From positions 5,394,001 to 5,458,000 of the forward strand of contig OX637334.1 in assembly GCA_951799405.1 (NCBI GenBank): a stretch of DNA of 64,000 nucleotides, given 5' to 3'. The DNA comes from Agapetus fuscipes (lineage: Eukaryota > Arthropoda > Insecta > Trichoptera > Glossosomatidae). The notes beneath the pieces were generated by a model. It was given only the letters and a program-made list of their open reading frames with translations, had not been told where the DNA came from and made no database searches. Positions 1 through 10,261 of the stretch are shown here, piece after piece. A program made the position numbers and the translations under genes. Positions within the stretch are counted from its first letter, which is position 1; every line of letters begins with the position of its first letter.

Positions 1-81
1 AAAAGACAATGTTTCATAAAAAATATTGTTTTATTCTTTAAAGTTTTATATTAAAAAAAAAATATATAATATTATTATCGT

Positions 82-329
82 CCCTTGGCTAATAGTTTGG
101 TATAAGGCTGACTCCCCATGCTGTAAAAACTTGTTCCACTTTTTCCAATGCCGCGCCAATTTCAGGGAAAGGCAACAGGATTTGCAAGTTTATGTTCATG
201 TGCGGTTCGGTTTATTTTGTATGTAAGCATGCATCATGTTTAAACGCGAGCTTACATGTGCCTGCTCGTGGACATGCATTAAATTTGAGCCTTTTATGTC
301 AATATTCTTTGCAAGTTAGATTGTAGATG
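82..329 (+). repeat. R1 element, near full length
   Basis: R1 repeat in the orientation that starts near TTGACTTATAGGTTGG and ends near CAACTTAGATTA. This copy is diverged but keeps the order of blocks: GGTATAAGGCTGAC, the degraded CCCTG/CAGGG hairpin block, the ACATG block and the GCAAGTTAGATT end. It abuts the truncated 5' edge of the LINE reading frame. Confidence 0.8.
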
Positions 330-330
330 G

Positions 331-2651
331 ATCGTTAATATATTTGCACTGAAAGAATGTATTCACATTTCAATCTCAGACCACTATTTGTTATGCGCGA
401 GAATAATGGTAGGGGATTGTAAGAAAGGAAAGAAAAAAATATTGTTAAGAATGAAAAGAATAAAAGTGGAAAATTTGAACGATGACAATGTGCAAGATGA
501 ATATCAAAGTGAGATTGCCAAAAGATTAAATATGGATGAACTACAAAAAATGAAAGATGAAGGATGTGTGGAAAAAGTATGGCAAATGATGAAGAAAGAA
601 CTGACCGAATCTGCTAGGATGACATGCGGAGAAACAAATGTTGGTAAGAAAAAAGGTGATGCCTGGTGGAATGATGGAGTGAAAGAAGCAGTAGAGCAAA
701 AGAAGGAAGCGTATATGAGATGGTTGAAAGATAAAGGTAATTTAAATTTGGAAATGATGTATAAAAGGGCAAAAATGAATACTAAAAAGCTTGTGTATGA
801 AAGTAAGATGGAATTAGAGAAGAAAAATAATGAAAAGGCACAGCAGGACTTCCACACCAACAAAAAAATGTTCTGGAGTTGGGTTCGGAATAATAACGAA
901 AGTGTGGGAGCAACAACTCCGGGCATAAAGAATGCGCAGGGAGTCTTGCTGTGGGATGAAGATGATGTATGTAATAGATGGAAAGAATACTTTGAAGAAA
1001 TATTAGGACAGGGTGAAAGAAATTTATATAAATGTGACCCTACAAATGAAAGTAATGAGGATATTTTGAAAGAGGAAATAAAAGCAAGCATAAAAGAGCT
1101 GAAGAATGGAAAGGCTGCAAGTATGGATGGATTGAATGCTGAGATGTTAAAGGCAGGAGGAGAATATGTGGTAGAGTGGATGTTTGAATTATGCAAGATG
1201 TGTATGAAAGACAGGGTAGTACCGATGGACTGGAGAAAGGCGGTCATTGTCCCTATTTACAAGGGTAAAGGGGACAAGAAAGACTGCCGTAACTTCAGGC
1301 CCATTAGTCTCCTTAGTATACCTGGGAAAGTCTTATGCAAAATTGTCATAAAAAAAGTGAGAATGGCCACCGATCACAGGGTCTCTGATATTCAATCTGG
1401 CTTTATGCCAGGACGAGGTTGTGTGGACCAAATCTTTACTCTCAGACAGATTGTTGAAAAACATCTGGCTGTGGGGAGGGTGGTCTACGCAGCATTCGTA
1501 GATCTTGAGAGGGCCTTTGACTCGGTGGACAGATGTATGCTGTGGAATGTTCTCAGGAAGTACGGTGTGAATGATAATCTTCTGAATGTGATACGTGCCA
1601 TCTATGAAAATAGTTCGGCATGTGTAAGAGTGGATGGGAGATATAGTGACTGGTTTGATGTATATAAGGGAGTGAGGCAAGGCTGCGTGATGAGTCCATG
1701 GTTGTTTAATATAATCATGGACAGTTGCATAAAAGAAGCTGGAATATCAGAGAGCGGAGTGAAGTGGGTGAAACAAGAGTTGGAGTACTTCTTTATGCTG
1801 ATGATGCTATAGTTTTAGCTGACTCGGCGGAGGAACTCCAAACGATGTTAACCAAACTAAATGATGCATTTTGTAAGAATAGCTTGAAAGTAAATGCGAA
1901 TAAGACAAAAGTATTAGTTTTTGACAGGAATGAAGTATGTGAGGAACTTACAATTAATTTGAATGGAATAAAAGTTGAAGTAGTGAATGAGTTTGACTAT
2001 TTAGGAAGTAAGTTTGAGGCGAATGGTAAGATGACGAAAGAATTAGAGAAGCGTGCCAGCAAAGGAAGATGCGTGATAGGAGCGTTTGGTAGAATAGCGA
2101 AGAATAAAAGGATACCAAAGAAAATGAAAATGGCGGTACACAATTGTATTTTGTTGCCGACCCTGATGTATGGAAGCGAGTCATGGACGTTGAATGAAAG
2201 AGAAGTAAATAAGGTATGCACCGTAGAAATGGCCCATCTGAGAAGTATGACAGGAAAAACACTGAAAGATAGAGTGAGAAACGAATGGGTTCTAAATGAA
2301 TGCGGAGTAAAAGAAAGCGTGAAAGTGAAAGTTCAAAGAAGTGTGATGCGATGGTTTGGACATATTGAAAGGATGAATGAAGACCGACTGACAAAAAGAG
2401 TGTATAAAGGGAATGTAACAGGTAAGCGTGGAAGGGGAAGACCTAGGAAACAATGGATTGATCAGATAAATGAGATTGCGAATGAATGGAATCTACAGAG
2501 TGGAAACAAGAGAAGAGCATGCATGAAAAGAGTGATGAAATTAGATGAGATGAAAGAAGTATGCAAGGACAGAGTCAAGTGGAGGCACTTGTGTGGAGGT
2601 ACTGGCCACCCCTAGAGGAAAGGCGGCAGGATACAAGACAAGACAAGACAA
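331..2651 (+). pseudogene. LINE-P: non-LTR retrotransposon ORF2, truncated and frameshifted
   Basis: Reverse transcriptase of an APE-type non-LTR retrotransposon, which would copy element RNA at nicked target DNA. The upstream endonuclease is lost except its end: an SDHYLL motif, containing the conserved Ser-Asp-His, reads at 376-393 in frame with the RT. RT signs in the first frame (to the stop at 1812): RNFRPISLLS, motif A FVDLERAFD (first Asp codon 1501-1503) and motif B RQGCVMSP (about 1675-1698). The catalytic YADD (1794-1805) lies in another frame that is open to 2615, so a frameshift falls between about 1725 and 1794. The C-terminal part holds MRWFGHIERM, GRGRPRKQW and a Cys-rich end. 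The 3' UTR is very short and ends in an ACAAG pentamer repeat (2633-2651). Too broken to be autonomous. The exact clade is uncertain. Confidence 0.92.
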
Positions 2652-2663
2652 TCTGAAAGTATC

Positions 2664-2915
2664 AATAATCTGTAATCTAAGTTTCAAAGATATATTATCA
2701 TTAAGATTCATAATAGATGACTGCTCACAAGTAGACTCGTATAAGTTGGCGCTTATGCAATTTGCATGTGAACTTACAAAATAAAACCCGCATCTAAAAT
2801 AAGTATAAAGTCGTCAACTCAGACTGATCTTCCGCGAAACAGGGGTGACATTGGTAAAAGGTGGCATTTTTTACACTGCAGGTGGTCAGTTTTTTTACCA
2901 ACTTGTAAATCAAGT
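2664..2915 (-). repeat. R1 element, near full length
   Basis: Reverse-orientation R1 directly after the LINE-P tail. It starts AATCTGTAATCTAAG, keeps GAAACAGGGGTGACATTGG and ends near ACTTGTAAATCAAG. Confidence 0.85.
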
Positions 2916-3509
2916 AACACATCAAAAAATACATTTCACCATATGATAAAACAAGCTGGTTTAAACGCTCGCAGCGTATTAAAGGAATTATGTATTAAAG
3001 GAATTAAAAAAGGCAGTAAATGACACGCTCATTAAATACAAATTTAATCAAAATATATATCAAAGGTGAAGGTTACTCTCTTTGGAGTAGTTTTTGTTGT
3101 TGTTCATATTATGAAAATTGAAATGTTGAAAAATGTTTTAAAAAAATATTAACATCATTGTATCTTCATTTCTTTGTTTTTTTAATTCTTTGATCCCTAT
3201 TTTTTTTTCTTATTTATTATATTATTTATATTTTGTTTGTCATAAAAACATGCTTCGATATATTTATCATTTCCGTATACATTATTACAACATGCCATAT
3301 TTATTGCAGGATACAGAATGTCGTTAGAAAAAAAACAACGACAGAAAAAAATAAACGAAAAAAACATGTCTGTGGACACCATTTTCCTGTTCTTCCTTTA
3401 TCAATATTTTCTTTGGCATTAGACGTCGAATGAAATATAATACATCAGGAATTATCATTTTTATAGCGCATCGCAAAAATATTACTTTGTTTTATTCAGC
3501 GCTACGTCC
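2916..3509. other. Gap, no gene seen
   Basis: AT-rich sequence with long T runs (for example 3178-3210) and short open frames on both strands at 3197-3433 that look like products of base composition. No family recognised. Confidence 0.5.
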
Positions 3510-3813
3510 AATATGGTCTACGTCGTAGATGTTACGTTTTAGATCAGTGATTCTCAACAGGTGGTCCGCGACAGTTTTAAAAGCCGCCCGCGGGAGAACC
3601 ATACAGTGTGCATAAAAGCTATGAAAAATGAAAGAGATTTATTGAGTACATACCAAGGTTCTGATTCAAATTTACGTTCAGATTAACGAATAATAATACT
3701 CTTAACACTTGTGATACTTGATGACATTGCAATTAAAACGGAAAAAACACAACTACCCGTGATTGGATCCCGTGTGGTGTGTAAAACCTATTGTTTATAA
3801 GTAAAAAAGTTTG

Positions 3814-4205
3814 TCTTACGCCAACCACTTGGGGGTTTTCCAGCTCGCGAAGGGCGTGGCTCTCATTTCTTGTGGAGGTAAAACAAAAAAAAAACTACAT
3901 ATATAGTGTAACTTCTGGCAGCGTTCTCCCCGAGAAAGTCGCATGAGGCGGGTGAACCTATGTATTTGTAAAGGTGAGAGAGCAGACCTTACGCCAACCA
4001 ATTCAGTTGAAGAGGTGATTTTTCAGCTCCCAAGGAGTCTGGTACTCATTAATTGTGAAGGATGAGTATACCTTGCCGGTATTTTTATTTTGGGTTTGAA
4101 GGAAACACCGAAACAGAAATTAATTTCTGTCACCCTCGGTGGGATTCTAACCAAAGCTGTCGGCATGGAATGCTGCTTGCGTTAACTTAAGAAACTAAGC
4201 TATCA
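3814..4205 (-). repeat. SINE-A, a fragment plus a full-length copy
   Basis: tRNA-derived SINE in reverse orientation. 3814-3885 is a body fragment. 3896-4205 runs from the CTATATGTG-type 3' end to a tRNA-like head with a decayed B box (GGGATTCTAACC) and an AGCTATC end. It lies within the hAT-like element. Confidence 0.75.
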
Positions 4206-4215
4206 AACGATATAT

Positions 4216-4510
4216 GAATAAGCGTCGCTGTTTTTTTGATTTTGGGTTTGAAATAAGCTCAGAAACTGGAATCGATTTCTGATATTCTTGGTTAGGATCG
4301 TACCTTGTCCATGTGGTTTGTAACTCAAATCTTTTATAAACCAAGCTATCAATAAGATGTTGACGAACTCATAAAAATAGTTTTCTGTCTATCTTGGTGG
4401 TCCTTGGTAGAAAAAAAATAACCATAGAGGTCCTAAATAGTCTCACGCGCCAAATGGGACAACCCGGTAAGAAGTTGCTCTATATGTGCAGCTTAGTCAC
4501 GATTGTTTTT
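4216..4510. repeat. SINE-A fragments
   Basis: 4216-4355 is a second, more diverged reverse SINE-A 5' part ending AAGCTATCAA. 4441-4510 is a forward SINE-A 3' end (AAGAAGTTGCTCTATATGTG, then CAGCTTAGT). Confidence 0.6.
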
Positions 4511-4570
4511 TCTTTTGAGTCCTCTAATACGCAGCCAAAAGGCACGTGCCCCACACGTTGAGAACCAATG

Positions 4571-4660
4571 TTTTCTCTACGCCGTAGACCTAAATATAAC
4601 GCACTACGACAGAAGTTGGCAGGCTACGGTGAATGCGTTCTCTATACGATAGCAATTCAG
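4571..4660. repeat. CTACGGCGTAGAC-group repeat
   Basis: Contains the palindrome TCTACGCCGTAGA, then a GCACTACG block and a CTACGGTGAATG block. All three recur in order at 28620-28800. A related palindrome lies at 3518-3530, on the other side of the hAT-like element. Confidence 0.5.
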
Positions 4661-4852
4661 CTGTTTTTTGTTTTTGTTTTACAAGACTGGAAGCTATTTC
4701 AAATGATAAAATAAACATTAATATTTGTAAAATAACATGAAAATTGTTTACAAATACAAAATAATGCGGAAATTGCAATGTGACGTTTTTTGTACGGATG
4801 TTAAATAAATGTTTTTTTCTCGGTCCACAAACGTAATGTTACTATAAACATA

Positions 4853-5113
4853 TTGATACCTTATAGATAATACTGCATAAGTGACATATAAAACTAACAT
4901 GGGTTTCTCAGCTAAATGCATCTTTTTCCCTTTTTTTCACGAGAGAAAACACAAAAAAAAGTGAAAATCCTGTAGTTTAAAAGTTTTCACGAGCGCTGCC
5001 TTACAATAAGTTGACTGTCTTTTAAATGTTTTACCCAGTAAAATGCTTAATCCACGATTTCTCACAATAAATGAATCAGTACTTATTCAGTTTTACCTTT
5101 AAGGTGGCGATAT
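4853..5113. mobile_element. MITE-M copy
   Basis: Inverted-repeat element. The right end TTATTCAGTTTTACCTTTAA is mirrored at the left by a diverged ACTGCATAAGT end. The interior matches the copies at 8293 and 26939 (GGGTTTCTCAG, CACGAGAGAAA, GTGAAAATCCTGTAG). There is no coding capacity. Confidence 0.75.
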
Positions 5114-5404
5114 GTCTATTTGAGCAAATGAAAACAAATTATTTTTTGATTATTTATGTTTTCTTAAAAACTAACTTTTTCGACCCTTACTAACGTGAGT
5201 AATTTATAATTAAAATAAATTGATATATTGTGTAAAAAGAAACATGTTTAATTAGTCAATTGTTTTTTAGAAAACTTACATAATTATCAATTTATTTGAC
5301 AATGAATTTTCAGTGTTAATACACAAACCATAAAAAACATACAAAAAACAAATTCTTTTATTTGATTTAATTAAGTGAACATTGTTATTTTTGTTTCTTA
5401 GCAT

Positions 5405-5658
5405 GGTGGTATTTACTTGTAGAACGCTGGTTGTGCGTGAATCAGACCTCAAAAGTCTTCTGCAAGGTTGGTTGTCTCTATAAAAAGCGACAATAACACC
5501 AGCAATTGCTGTATGGCTTAACGGACCCTAGGTGACCAGCCTTTGATTAAAATGCATTAATTATGAAGTTTTGTTGTTCTCCGTCAGGAATCAAACCCAC
5601 GATTTACTGATTACAAGCCCACAGCGTTAACCACTAAAATACGAACCAGTCACTAAGA
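5405..5658 (-). repeat. SINE-B copy, diverged
   Basis: tRNA-derived SINE in reverse, recognised by the 3' block ACGCTGGTTGTGCGTGAATC, the GACCAGCCTT block, the B-box region GGAATCAAACCCACGA and the head end CCACTAAAATACG. Confidence 0.6.
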
Positions 5659-5670
5659 GTTGTTATTTCT

Positions 5671-5790
5671 TTGAGATTTTTAGTTTATTTTGTAAATACA
5701 CATGCAGCAAGTGTAAGAGCGAACTTGTGGATATACATTATTACGAAGCTTATAAATTAAAAATATTATTCTTACATAGATCATAGATTA
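5671..5790 (+). repeat. R1 fragment
   Basis: The 3' half only: GTAAATACACATGCAGCAAG, GCGAACTTGTGG and a decayed AGATCATAGATTA end. Confidence 0.6.
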
Positions 5791-6380
5791 TTGATATCAC
5801 ATTCACCGTGCGTATACACATAAAATGCTTGTATTTTCTCGTAGAAGCTACCGCAATATAAAGGTGATTTCTAGGCGGGAAGGCATGTCGATCCGCTGGC
5901 ACAACATGTTGATTGCCGTATTAATAAAACAGAAACAGGATAGGCAGCCCCTCCCCCTGGGTGTGTGGGAATTTATAGATATTGGCGAACGGTAAAGAAA
6001 CCCGAGTTAGATATCTCTAGGGAGAGAGAAGAACGTATGTTTACAGCATATGTGGCCTAATTCCATACGTAAGGGAAGAATATGAAATATTCTACGTAGA
6101 AAAGTGTGTCTTGTATTACCATGATTTTTAGAATATATGTCAATAATTGCCAATAAAATAGATTTTTTTTCTAACAAATATGACCGATAATAATTTTTCT
6201 TATGCTCTAATAAACAAAACTGAATGTAGGTATGTATGGACATATTGTATAATATTGTTATGTAAAAAACAAATATGTACATATAAATGTTAGGTAGGTA
6301 GGTGTATTAGTTATAGCTGATGAGAGTTGTAGTAACTATTATAGGTACCTAGAGTAAAGAGATATTCAATTATGTACCTA
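5791..6380. other. Gap before the promoter-like cluster
   Basis: No gene recognised. It has a GC-richer patch at 5865-5960 (GGCAGCCCCTCCCCCTGG) and TAGGTAGGTAGG at 6291-6302. This may be the upstream part of an LTR or promoter unit that ends in the cluster that follows. Confidence 0.4.
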
Positions 6381-6381
6381 C

Positions 6382-6493
6382 TCGAAGCTTGTGGAAGCTT
6401 TATGTTCTGGAAGGTTCCAGCAAAATTGGCTTCTAGTACCTAACTACTATCTTTGGAGTATAAAGGGCTGGAAGCGGCTTGCAGGCGGTCAGT
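6382..6493 (+). promoter_or_regulatory. Heat-shock-element-like cluster, TATA box and TCAGT initiator
   Basis: TTCTGGAAGGTTC (6405-6417) is a textbook three-unit heat-shock element (TTCnnGAAnnTTC). Further GAAGCTT and GGAAGCTT units precede it at about 6383-6400. TATAAAG lies at 6459-6465 and TCAGTC at 6489-6494, so the initiator A is 32 bases after the TATA start, the usual arthropod core-promoter spacing. AATAAA follows near 6553. No intact downstream coding frame is seen. It could be a solo LTR of a heat-responsive retrotransposon or a duplicated heat-shock promoter; inference only. Confidence 0.55.
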
Positions 6494-6875
6494 CTATAAA
6501 CGATTCTCTGCTTTTGAACAAGAAAGACATTGTAAGTGAACACCAACTGTGAAATAAATGTAAATTGCTAAACCATAAATGTGAATTGTTAAAAAATATA
6601 TAAGTTTAATTTAAAATATTTTTACGAAGTTTTATTTTCACAAGAATTTTATCTACCTAAAGCACTTTCGACCTTCAACATTCAGGTCATCATCAAGAGT
6701 CTCTATAGGACTCAAGTCTCAAGAGAACTTGTTTTTTTTCTCAGTTTGGCCAGTATCGAGTTTTTTCATCAACAATTTATTGGTTTATCCAATTATTGAC
6801 AAATCAACCCACAATAATATTTTCGGGTCGCAAAAGTACCGTTTTCGCTTGATGTATTAAAATTGCAAATAGCAT
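6494..6875. other. Leader-like AT-rich sequence
   Basis: Sequence downstream of the initiator is rich in GTGAACA, GTGAAAT and AATAAATG, like an untranslated leader. From about 6660 it becomes ordinary AT-rich sequence up to the LINE-C end. No open frame of note. Confidence 0.35.
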
Positions 6876-7303
6876 TTGCGAGGTCGACGCCAGTCTATGA
6901 AAGATAAGAGATTCATGAAGATTCATGAACGGGTCCAGTATAAGATAGGGTTGCTGGTCTTCAAGAGCCTGCGTGGGACCGCACCAAAATATTTAAAAGA
7001 TATGATAACTCCAGCCACCACAAGCAGCAGAACAGCAACACTGCGATCAGCAGCATCATGTCGCAGTCGGATAGAGTTTCCAAGAAGGAAAAAGAAGACC
7101 GTTTTTGGAGATCGAGCCTTCAAGGTGGCTGCTCCAACGATATGGAACGGCCTCCCAGATGACCTGCGCGAAATGGATCTGGAGAGTACTTTTAGAAAGG
7201 GGTTGAAGACCCACCTGTTCGCGCGCTTATATGAGCAAGCGCCTTTGGGATGACCAAGAGTCATGAAAAGGCGCTATAAAAATATTGTATTATTATTATT
7301 ATT
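6876..7303 (+). pseudogene. LINE-C: CR1/L2-like reverse transcriptase C-terminus and 3' tail
   Basis: An open stretch of 125 codons encodes the conserved end of a CR1/L2-type ORF2. It shows VQYKIGLLVFKSLRGTAPKY, then VFGDRAFKVAAPTIWNGLPD, then FRKGLKTHLF near the stop (7251-7253). These blocks are known from the C-terminal region of this LINE group. The 3' UTR is short (GAAAAGGCGCTATAAAAAT) and ends in an ATT microsatellite at about 7285-7303. The catalytic RT core is missing, so this is a 5'-truncated copy. Its tail resembles that of SINE-B. Confidence 0.85.
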
Positions 7304-7770
7304 AGACGATTGTTGTAGTTTTTATGAAAGCATAGTTTTCTCAACTATACCCTTGATATTTCAGTCATTCTCAAAATGGTCTATAAAAAAATCCAGTCCT
7401 TTAAAAGATGTTGAAATGTTAGTGTCCACGGTGAGATATTTCCACTTTTCTAGCGATCGTATCAGTAGATAGCAAGCAAGAAAACATGGATACTCTGTGA
7501 TTAAGCGGTTAATACACTTCGTATGGATAACATTTCACCGCTCGATCAGCTGCTACCACACGTAGATATATCTGTGGATGAGATTACTCATTACGTCGAT
7601 ACTGCAGTGTCAGGGAATGCACTTTGCAGTCCTGACAAAAAGATCGATACAATTTTTCTTGACGAGAGTTCATTCTCAGTCATCGTGCAGAGAGGGTGCC
7701 TCTTAAAGACGTTGGCTACGTTATCAACGAAATGTCGGCAATCATGTAAGTTCTCCTACAACGCAATTAA
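7304..7770. other. Unassigned sequence with one weak open frame
   Basis: A forward frame of 86 codons opens at 7523. Its product (LDQLLPHVDISVDEI...) has no motif I recognise, no splice context I can support and runs into SINE-A. Probably chance. Confidence 0.3.
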
Positions 7771-8012
7771 GGTACACATATAGTGTATCTTATTGTCTGC
7801 GTTTTCCCCGAAAGAGCCGCATGTGGCGATTCGACAACCATTTCAGATAAAGTGGGGGTTTTCCAGCTCCCGAGAGGGCTGGTATTCATTTCTTTTGAAG
7901 GTTTTAAATAAGCACCAAAACGGGAAATCATTTTTGTCACCCTCGGTGGGGATTGAACCCTTGATCTCGGCATGAAATGCAAGCATTCTACCAAATAAGC
8001 TATCGACCGTAC
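7771..8012 (-). repeat. SINE-A, 3' partner of a SINE-B/SINE-A composite
   Basis: Reverse copy: 3' end ACACATATAGTG, GCCGCATGTGGCGA block, CCCTCGGTGGGGATTGAACC (B box) and AAGCTATCGACC (A box side). It is joined without a gap to the 3' edge of SINE-B (8013-8246) by the same junction found at about 62965-62990. Confidence 0.85.
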
Positions 8013-8246
8013 TTTTTACGAGCTTGGTCATCACTACAAAGTGCTTATTCTCAAGCATGACCCAGTTGCTGTTAAGTTGAATGGATTTTGGTGATCGGTC
8101 TTTGGTAAAAGTATTTGAATTTTGAACAAAGAGTATATTTGTGAATATAAATTGTATATTTTAAGCGCTCCGTCGGGATTTGAACCACAACCTTCGATTC
8201 ACAAGTCCACAGCATAACCACTAGACTACGGAACGGTTTGTCTAAT
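8013..8246 (-). repeat. SINE-B, 5' partner of a SINE-B/SINE-A composite
   Basis: Reverse copy with tRNA-like head (GGGATTTGAACCACAACC B-box region, CCACTAGACTACGG A-box region) and body (GATCGGTCTTTGGTAAAAG). The body stops at the GACCAAGCTCG breakpoint and runs straight into SINE-A instead of the normal LINE-C-like tail. Confidence 0.85.
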
Positions 8247-8292
8247 ATTATAAAAGCTTAATTACCATACTATGAAGTAATTAAAATAGTAA

Positions 8293-8543
8293 ATATCGAT
8301 ACCTTAAAGGTTAAACTGAATAAGTGACATATTAAACTACCATAGGTTTCTCAGATACATGCCCCTTTTTCCTATTTTCTAAGAGAAAAAAACACTATGA
8401 CGGTGTGAAAATCCTTTAATTAAACAGTTTGCCATGAGAACTTTATTATAATTAGTTACATTATTATGAGGAGTGACACCCCAGTTTTTTTCAACAATTT
8501 CTATTCAAGACTTATTCAGTTCTACCTTTAAGTTGGGGATATG
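8293..8543. mobile_element. MITE-M copy
   Basis: Both ends preserved: left ACCTTAAAGGTTAAACTGAA, right TTCAGTTCTACCTTTAAG. The two can pair as terminal inverted repeats of roughly 30 bases. Interior as in the copy at 4853. Confidence 0.8.
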
Positions 8544-8940
8544 TCAAACGACCCTAATCCAAACTGAAACCTGGCAAATATTATTGGTGTCCAAGAAATT
8601 AGAAAATTTGGGAACCTGCCTTTGAAACACTAGTATTAAGGGATGATTGAAAGCCAGAGGTAGCAAAATATCAGAATATTATATACAGCACGTGCTTGAG
8701 GGAAATTGATGACTGAAAGATTGCGAAGGTAAGAGGGAAAATGTTAATAAAGTAAAGGAAAGGAACGAAAGATGCGAGGAAGAGAAAGTAAAGAAAGGGA
8801 GGATGGTTTAACTGGGGCATCTACCTCAATGAATCAAAATAAAAATACAATATTTCCTTCGTTCAAGACGAAGGGACAAAATACGAATAAGTAAAAAATT
8901 CAGGAGATAAATTGAAATGTTTAGACTCTCTAATTATTAA
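8544..8940. other. Gap, purine-rich patch
   Basis: A purine-rich patch (about 8740-8805, GAAAGATGCGAGGAAGAG) is all that stands out. It could be decayed LINE sequence, but no reading frame supports this. Confidence 0.3.
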
Positions 8941-9174
8941 ACTCGTAGGTTAGTATGAAGCTGGCTCTTCAGGCTGTACATTTTTGGTGAAATTTCCCCA
9001 ATGTCACCCCAGTTTTGAGAAAAGCCGGCAGGAGTTAAAAGTTTATTTTCATATGAGGTTTGATTAACTTTGTATAGCATTTGTAAAGGTGAACTTAAAC
9101 GTATCTGGATGTGGGCATGCATGTAATATGAATCTCAAATGTTAACATATTTTTAGTAACTTAGACTATTGATA
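8941..9174 (+). repeat. R1 element, diverged
   Basis: Blocks in order: GTATGAAGCTGGCTCTTC, CCCCAATGTCACCCCAG, GGCAGGAGTT, GGTGAACTTAAACGT, GGGCATGCATGTAATATG, TAACTTAGACTAT. Confidence 0.75.
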
Positions 9175-9246
9175 ATTTTTTTGTTAAAAAACAAACTGTA
9201 TTCTTAGTTAAAATTTTAATATCTATTTTCTTTGTGTCTTATTTCA

Positions 9247-9525
9247 GACTTGTCTGTAGTCTAGTGGTTAAGGATACGGACTCTTATCTCTTTTTAGTTT
9301 GGGAATTGGCGCTTTTTAACAACAACCAAGCTCATTGCATTCAAAATACAATAGCATCCGTAATGAATGATTGAATTTAATTAATTTTTATATTTAAACG
9401 CTCAAGGGCAATTCACGCAATGTTTTTTAAACTTGAGGCACATTTTATTTAGAGGGCTCTTGAGGTGCGATTCACATGACAACAGCGCTCAGCAAATAAA
9501 TCATTCAAGTATTATTACTGTTCAA
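9247..9525 (+). repeat. SINE-B copy, internally deleted and interrupted
   Basis: tRNA-like head TCTGTAGTCTAGTGGTTAAG (A box), then a jump to the late body GAATTGGCGCTTTTTAACAA, unrelated AT-rich sequence (about 9336-9449), and the LINE-C-like tail GGGCTCTTGAGGTGCGATTC with a CAGCGCTCAGCAAATAAATC end. Confidence 0.65.
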
Positions 9526-9965
9526 AAGAACCATTAAAATGCACTTTGATACTTTCTCCTTTACTGCGGGATTTTCTTGGTGAAAATCTCGGTGAACAAA
9601 AAGTGAAGAAAAGAGAGGGTCGCTTTGTAGGAATATATTCTGGGTACTTTCATATTCAAAATAATTTAAAGCGAGTGATAAATGGGTGATGTGATAAAAT
9701 ACACTAGATGGAATCAGTGTTTTTTTTTTCTTTCACCAACGAGGAGTTTTTCTCTACTTTTATTTTGAGACGAGCGTGTAATGTGATTTTAAATTTATGT
9801 TAAGTTAAAAAAAGGCTTTTTTTTCAGCGGTGTTTTATATTCTAAAAGATTGTGAAGAAAAGATAGGTCTGAGATTTTCGAAAAATGAATAACAAAAAGA
9901 TGACTACGGCCCTTTTAAAAAACCGTTGCTTTCAAACGTAGCTTTCAAAAGTAACCGTATTGTTC
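9526..9965. other. Gap
   Basis: No gene or repeat recognised. T-rich runs at 9720-9731 and 9819-9824 and an isolated AGAAAAGAGAGGG patch at about 9608. Confidence 0.35.
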
Positions 9966-10218
9966 GTTGACTTATATGTTGTTGGTATAAGGTTGACCAC
10001 CCATACTGTAAAAATCATTCAAATTGACAGTTTTATCCCTGTTTCAGAGAAGGTTGTCAAGAGTTCCAGGCCTAATGGTCATTTGACATTGTTTTTTTTT
10101 ATGTTTTAAGTCGACATGTTGCATATTTAAGCGTGAGCTTATACGTCTCTGTTTATAAGAATGCATGTAATATGAATCTTTTATGGTGATATATCTTTTC
10201 AACTAAGATGAAAGTTTA
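9966..10218 (+). repeat. R1 element
   Basis: Near full length: TTGACTTATATGTTG start, GTTGACCACCCATACTGTAA, CCCTGTTTCAGAG (one arm of the hairpin mutated), GAATGCATGTAATATG, AACTAAGATG end. Confidence 0.85.
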
Positions 10219-10261
10219 GAGATGAAGAAGTCGCATGTCCTGAGTGGATTGTATTTATTAG

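Larger units (their letters stand above)
3545..4570. mobile_element. hAT-like non-autonomous element with SINE-A pieces inside
   Basis: The left end reads CAGTGATTCTCAAC. The right end, reverse complemented, reads CATTGGTTCTCAAC. Terminal repeats of this CAGTG-TTCTCAAC type are typical of hAT transposons. The flanking 8-mers (3537-3544 and 4571-4578) share only TTTT and the last T, so the target duplication is decayed or absent. There is no transposase frame. Most of the interior is SINE-A sequence. Confidence 0.6.

Noticed and set aside
504..1247. A 247-codon reverse open frame
   Set aside because: Antisense shadow of the A-rich LINE-P reverse transcriptase frame.
6288..6690. A complete solo LTR with defined ends
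   Set aside because: Promoter-like signals are present, but I could not find matching TG...CA ends with a target duplication, so only the promoter cluster is annotated.
6882..7264. A reverse open frame opposite the LINE-C end
   Set aside because: Antisense shadow; the forward frame holds the conserved LINE blocks.
7523..7783. An 86-codon forward frame as a gene
   Set aside because: No recognised motif, no promoter or splice context, and its end runs into SINE-A.
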